DNA of 64,000 bases from Bacillota bacterium. GTDB taxonomy: Bacteria > Bacillota > Clostridia > Acetivibrionales > JAEXSP01. This document shows, in pieces, positions 60,660 to 64,000 of this stretch (position 1 is its first letter; each line of letters starts with the position of its first letter). The stretch spans positions 124,001 to 188,000 of the forward strand of contig JAEXSP010000008.1 in the NCBI GenBank assembly GCA_023453795.1, in the 5' to 3' direction. The notes below the pieces were generated by a model. The model did no database searches, was not told the DNA's origin, and saw only the letters and a program-made list of their open reading frames with translations. The position numbers were made by a program, and so were the translations under genes.

Positions 60660-61472
60660 TTACATTGCCGCATCATTATAAAAAGAGCAACTGTTATGAT
60701 TATTCCTTAAACAATCCGATAGGTAATTGACAAATGATTTTAAAGCCTTACGTCTTTCCCACCTTGATGTAAACAAGGATTGTTTAGAAGTTCCGTCCTG
60801 TATCCTCAACGCCTCTCTGATCAGCCTATGCCACTCAGTAGGAAGATTCTCCAATGCATATTTGCCGCCAGCAGCTTTAGATGTAAAGTTCATATTCTCC
60901 AGCGCATAGAACAGCCTGCATACATTCAATGTTATCATTGCAACCCATCCGTCAATCAGGAGAGTACCTTTCTTTTCCGCCATATTCAGCCAATAGCCGT
61001 GCAGCCTTTCCTTCAGTTCCTTCTCAACCTTCTCCCAGCCTATGTCAAATTTTATGCTGCTGAATTCCTCGCCGTAAAGCGTTATGCCAAATTCCTTCAC
61101 CTGAAACAGCGTCATATATTTAAGGGGTACAAATTCCTGAAACCTTCCATCGGCAATATAAGGATATTTGCTGTCAAACCTGCCTTGCTCCAAATCATAC
61201 CTATTTACATATTCCCCTTCCATTTTCAATGCATCAGGAGTGATACCTCTAAGATCTTTATGAACGGTTTTAATCTTTTCAATTTTTTCATCTGTTAATT
61301 CACCGTTAATAACCGTCATAAAATCAATATCGCTCTTTTCATCGTCGTAAGAACCTGTTGCTATTGAGCCATAGATATAAACACCATGGATTGAGTCTCC
61401 TAATTCCTTCTCCAGTAACTGATAGTATCTGCTAAGCAGATACGTCAAACTATCCGGAATCCTTCTGTCCAT
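60660..61472 (-). CDS. Aminoglycoside nucleotidyltransferase-like protein (AadA/ANT(9) family)
   Basis: A 270-aa cytosolic nucleotidyltransferase. YIYGSIATGSYDDEKSDIDFMTV carries the GS and DxD metal-binding motifs, and the C-terminal half (EFGITLYGEEF, WVAMITLNVCRLFYALE, SKAAGGKYALENLP) matches the AadA C-terminal domain. Acquired copies adenylylate spectinomycin or streptomycin; chromosomal clostridial relatives may have another role. No mobile element adjoins it. RBS GAGGAG. Confidence 0.82.
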   Translation of the reverse strand: MDRRIPDSLTYLLSRYYQLLEKELGDSIHGVYIYGSIATGSYDDEKSDIDFMTVINGELTDEKIEKIKTVHKDLRGITPDALKMEGEYVNRYDLEQGRFDSKYPYIADGRFQEFVPLKYMTLFQVKEFGITLYGEEFSSIKFDIGWEKVEKELKERLHGYWLNMAEKKGTLLIDGWVAMITLNVCRLFYALENMNFTSKAAGGKYALENLPTEWHRLIREALRIQDGTSKQSLFTSRWERRKALKSFVNYLSDCLRNNHNSCSFYNDAAM

Positions 61473-61631
61473 AAAATCACTCCTCTCATTCCTCAATAAC
61501 TTATACCATTCTTAAATAAGTTGAAAATAATTTATGTACTCAATCATCGCAAAAATCCCCAGAATCGTTGGATATTTTGCTCGCTTTCGTATCAATTATT
61601 TAATTCAACTTATATAATTGCTTTTCCGACC

Positions 61632-62204
61632 CTACCCTCTGGTCAATATCAGTGCCTCTGCAATATCCCTCATCGGCACCCTGTTATCCCTGCTCCGCCT
61701 CTTTATCGCCTCATATGCATCCGCTTCACTTAAACCTTCTTTTTCAACCAGTATCCACTTGGCTTTTTCTATGATTTTCCGGCTCTCAAGCGTCTCATTC
61801 AGCTTTCTTACCCGTGTCTCATAATCAATGACTCTCCTGTAGTTCATTAAAGAGAAATCTGTTACTTGAGTGATGATTTCATCAAATATTGGTTTTCTCA
61901 TATACGTAACCACTTTCGAGTTATTCAGGAAGGAATAAATCTCTTCATTTATATTTTCGATTATCAGTATGCATGCACAAAGCATATCTTCTTCTATAAC
62001 GTCTAAAACCTGCTTAAATTCCTTAAATGGCCGTGACATATCGATTATAACCAGGTCAGGATCCGTACTTCTGATAACTCTCAGAACATTCATCGGCTCC
62101 TTAACATATCCCAGAAATACGTGTCCATTTGCAGCAAGGGCGCTTTTAACTGCAGATAGGGATTTTTTATCTTCTCCTGATACTATAAATTTTCCGTATT
62201 CCAT
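61632..62204 (-). CDS. ANTAR-domain response-regulator-like antiterminator
   Basis: A 190-aa RNA-binding regulator. Residues 1-120 are a receiver-like domain: phosphoacceptor Asp in LVIIDMSRP and the lysine in MRKPIFDE are kept, while the usual acidic pair near the N-terminus is reduced to GED. A coiled linker (YETRVRKLNETLESRK) leads to an ANTAR domain (about 138-190) with the conserved IIEKAKWILVEKEGLSEADAY pattern split around AYEAIKRRSRD. ANTAR proteins bind double hairpins in leaders to prevent termination; five such leaders are nearby. ATG at 62204 with GGGGGTG, seven bases after the radical SAM gene. Confidence 0.9.
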   Translation of the reverse strand: MEYGKFIVSGEDKKSLSAVKSALAANGHVFLGYVKEPMNVLRVIRSTDPDLVIIDMSRPFKEFKQVLDVIEEDMLCACILIIENINEEIYSFLNNSKVVTYMRKPIFDEIITQVTDFSLMNYRRVIDYETRVRKLNETLESRKIIEKAKWILVEKEGLSEADAYEAIKRRSRDNRVPMRDIAEALILTRG

Positions 62205-62217
62205 ATTCACACCCCCA

Positions 62218-63015
62218 TCAGTTTATTTGATGGGAAAAGCTTTTGATTTCAACTTCATCGACCAGAAGAGACAGCTTATGTTGAAGAATACTCAACTCCT
62301 CAATCGAAGGAGCTCTTAATCCTGCCATTTTGCCATTTGGACAGCACGATATAAGCGTAATGGATTTTATTTTCCACTCACGGCATTTTGATGCTATTAC
62401 AGCAATATCCTCATCATTTATGCCCGGGAAATATATTATATTCAGCCTCACATCAATCCCCAGCGCCTTGCTTAGCTTGATACCGTTTATTTGAGACTTG
62501 ATCATTTCATCTGCGATCGCTGACGTACTGAAAAAGCCTTTATCATTGATAACTCTTGAATATAGTTTTCTTACCGTCTCACTATAATAAGCATTCATCG
62601 AAACCTCAACCATTTTAACATTTAAGTTGGCAAGCATATTCACCTTTTCTTCAAGCAGAAGCCCATTTGTGTTAATGCAGTATATGTGCTCGGGCATCTC
62701 AACATTCAATCTTTTTAAAACCTCGAAAGTCTGGTTGTTGAAAAGTGGTTCCCCAGGGCCGCTTATTTTTAGAATTTTTATTCTACGGTTTCTCTTAGCT
62801 GAAGCTAGAGCCCAATTTACAGCTTGCCTGGGGGTCATTGACCTGCTTAAATACTCCGGATTGTTTCCGTTACAGATACAGGAGCTGCTTTTTGTACAAA
62901 AGTTGCACATCATATTACAGGCAGGTGCTACCGACAAATCCAGTTTTTCATACCATGAATTAAGCATTTTATGGTTCAAGTATACATTGTTTGTTTTTAT
63001 TAAACTTTCCAGCAT
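62218..63015 (-). CDS. NifB-like radical SAM protein (no accessory-cluster motif)
   Basis: A 265-aa radical SAM protein clearly related to the NifB part of the fused NifN-B. VAPACNMMCNFC matches APACNISCNYC; ISGPGEPL, NTNGLLL, VSMNAY and PGINDED follow in the same order. It lacks the C-terminal CKQCRADAIG motif that NifB needs for its additional clusters, and it lacks the NifX-like domain. It is therefore unlikely to make NifB-cofactor. It forms a two-gene operon with the ANTAR regulator and may sense metal, SAM or nitrogen status for it. ATG at 63015 with GAGGGGG. Confidence 0.85.
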   Translation of the reverse strand: MLESLIKTNNVYLNHKMLNSWYEKLDLSVAPACNMMCNFCTKSSSCICNGNNPEYLSRSMTPRQAVNWALASAKRNRRIKILKISGPGEPLFNNQTFEVLKRLNVEMPEHIYCINTNGLLLEEKVNMLANLNVKMVEVSMNAYYSETVRKLYSRVINDKGFFSTSAIADEMIKSQINGIKLSKALGIDVRLNIIYFPGINDEDIAVIASKCREWKIKSITLISCCPNGKMAGLRAPSIEELSILQHKLSLLVDEVEIKSFSHQIN

Positions 63016-63059
63016 GCAAGTTGCCCCCTCTCGGAATTCATTTCTTGATAATAAGTAAA

Positions 63060-63115
63060 ATCTTGAGGACACCCAGTTCCTCATAATTTCGAATGCTTCG
63101 GGATTTTTCTAATAA
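63060..63115 (-). repeat. Leader repeat element, copy C
   Basis: Starts just after the T-run of the leader terminator: TTATTAGAAAAATCCC, GAAGCATTC, GAAATTATGAGGA, then TGTCCTCAAGATTTTAC. TGAGGA/TCCTCA forms a perfect 6-bp hairpin. Homologous to copies A (9583) and B (14893). Confidence 0.55.
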
Positions 63116-63160
63116 AAAAAGCTTTCCGAATTACAGAACAATTCTGTATCAGAAAGCTTC
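63115..63160 (-). terminator. Leader terminator of the ANTAR operon
   Basis: AAGCTTTC/GAAAGCTT and inner TACAGAA/TTCTGTA arms followed by seven T, 100 bases before the radical SAM gene. Confidence 0.88.
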
Positions 63161-63190
63161 TATGCTAATTTACATGTCACGTCAAGGTGA
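63155..63190 (-). promoter_or_regulatory. ANTAR operon leader double hairpin (candidate autoregulatory site)
   Basis: First hairpin at 63177-63190: TCAC, hexaloop CTTGAC, GTGA. After 10 nt, second hairpin at 63155-63166: AGC, hexaloop ATAGAA (A1, G4), GCT, whose 3' arm begins the terminator stem. Same architecture as the four nitrogen-gene leaders. Confidence 0.7.
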
Positions 63191-63220
63191 ATGCTTAAGT
63201 ACTACAATTAATTTACTTAT

Positions 63221-63249
63221 ATGTTAACATGTTGGCTCAATTTTTGCAA
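63221..63249 (-). promoter_or_regulatory. Sigma-A promoter of the ANTAR operon
   Basis: TTGCAA (63244-63249), 17-nt spacer, TAACAT (63221-63226). The remaining 155 bases to valS hold only an AATAAAG/CTTTATT inverted repeat; no clear valS terminator is seen. Confidence 0.6.
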
Positions 63250-63405
63250 GTATTATTTTAGAGAATTTCATTTTCATTCAAAATAATTCGTTTTACAGGC
63301 ATAATTCGTGTAATAAAGCAAGTTCACGTAAAACTTTATTGCATAAACGCTGCTATTCTATATTTATATTATCTCTTGACAAATGCTAATCCTCTAAAAA
63401 AATTC

Positions 63406-64000
63406 TTATTTTTTCAACGAACTCAATCTTTCTACTACTTTGTCATACATATCCTGATATTTAACCTGCTTTGCCTTTTCTTCCTCGATAACCTTGGCAG
63501 GGGCTTTGGCAACGAAACCCTGGTTATTCAATTTTCCGTTAACCCTTTCAAGCTCTTTACGAAGGTTTTCCTTCTCTTTTTCGAGTCTTTCGATTTCTTT
63601 TTCGATGTCGATAAGATCTTCAAGAGGAAGATATATCTCCGCTCCCCCGATAATTGTAGCAACAGCATCAGACGGTATACCCTCTTTATCCTGCTGCACA
63701 ATCACTTCAGAAGCACCTGCAAGCCTTTCAAAAAAGCTTTTCCCATCAGACAGGATACTTCTTTCCTCCGGGCCTTTGGCAACAAATATAACCTTTGCTT
63801 TTCTTGAAGGCGGCACATTCATTTCTGCTCTAATGTTTCTGATGTTTCTGATTGCCTCCATAATCATCTGCAGCTTTTTCTCGTCGGCAGGATAATTATA
63901 ATCCTCTCTGTATTCAGGCCATTTTGATATCATGATGCTTTCGTCATCGTTTACAAGGTGCTGGTATATTTCCTCTGTAATAAAGGGCATATAAGGATGC
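63406..64000 (-). CDS. valS: Valyl-tRNA synthetase, C-terminal part (5' end outside window)
   Basis: The last 198 residues of ValS. HPYMPFITEEIYQHL is the end of the anticodon-binding domain and the C-terminal coiled-coil arm (DIEKEIERLEKEKENLRKELE) is diagnostic of ValS. The reading frame is open to the window edge. It runs in the same direction as the ANTAR operon, whose promoter lies downstream of it. Confidence 0.96.
   Translation of the reverse strand, partial: HPYMPFITEEIYQHLVNDDESIMISKWPEYREDYNYPADEKKLQMIMEAIRNIRNIRAEMNVPPSRKAKVIFVAKGPEERSILSDGKSFFERLAGASEVIVQQDKEGIPSDAVATIIGGAEIYLPLEDLIDIEKEIERLEKEKENLRKELERVNGKLNNQGFVAKAPAKVIEEEKAKQVKYQDMYDKVVERLSSLKK

Noticed and set aside
60660..61472. 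Recently acquired antibiotic-resistance gene
   Set aside because: No mobile-element remnants adjoin it, and codon use looks like its neighbours; a chromosomal family member is more likely.
1..64000. CRISPR array, prophage or transposase
   Set aside because: No regularly spaced repeats and no integrase, transposase or phage structural genes were seen.

Overview
This window comes from a low-GC, anaerobic, nitrogen-fixing Firmicute of the Clostridia. The evidence is a Clostridium pasteurianum-type nif cluster (nifH, nifI1, nifI2, nifD, nifK, nifE, a fused nifN-nifB, a thioredoxin-fold [2Fe-2S] ferredoxin and a split nifV), a type III glutamine synthetase, many PilZ and c-di-GMP elements, and AT-rich intergenic DNA with strong sigma-A promoters and rho-independent terminators. 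A Ruminiclostridium-like relative is my guess, not something the sequence proves. Almost every gene lies on the minus strand; the one convincing plus-strand gene encodes a 62-residue basic protein at 31014-31202.

Layout, left to right (transcription mostly runs right to left). 1-8686: allantoin/purine-nitrogen catabolism: a PucR activator, two M20-family amidohydrolases, ureidoglycine aminohydrolase, a 2-hydroxyacid dehydrogenase, allantoinase, and a GAF-PAS-AAA+ regulator cut by the window edge. 8800-20950: a c-di-GMP-I riboswitch in front of a PilZ gene, a QueG-like Fe-S protein, exported and membrane proteins, carboxyspermidine dehydrogenase and decarboxylase, a GGGtGRT/Fe-S scaffold pair, a fluoride riboswitch with two fluoride channels, a cell-wall hydrolase, and a CapA-VanX fusion. 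20962-30696: a signalling/natural-product locus: a response regulator with an HD-GYP c-di-GMP phosphodiesterase domain, a 1977-residue PilZ-(unknown)-C-A-T-reductase NRPS whose adenylation pocket reads as leucine, and a histidine kinase. 31000-40490: housekeeping and unknown genes, three tRNAs (His, Gln, Lys), NAD synthetase, a PurO-like protein. 40584-64000: nif, glutamine synthetase, two ammonium transporter/PII operons, an ANTAR-domain antiterminator operon, and the 3' end of valS.

The main proposal is a nitrogen regulon controlled by transcription antitermination. The operon at 62204-63015 encodes an ANTAR-domain protein and a NifB-like radical SAM protein. Five leaders (nifH, glnN, amtB-glnK, glnK-amt, and the ANTAR operon itself) share one architecture: a sigma-A promoter in most cases, a first hairpin, an 8-11 nt linker, then a second hairpin with a 3-bp stem of the form RGC/GCY around a hexaloop with G at position 4. 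The 3' arm of the second hairpin is also the start of an intrinsic terminator. A possible sixth copy precedes the allantoin operon. This would tie N2 fixation, ammonium uptake and assimilation, and perhaps purine salvage to one RNA-binding regulator that also controls its own operon.

A second theme is c-di-GMP: a riboswitch, two PilZ proteins, an HD-GYP protein, and an NRPS whose own N-terminus carries a complete PilZ signature, which suggests direct second-messenger control of a peptide synthetase.
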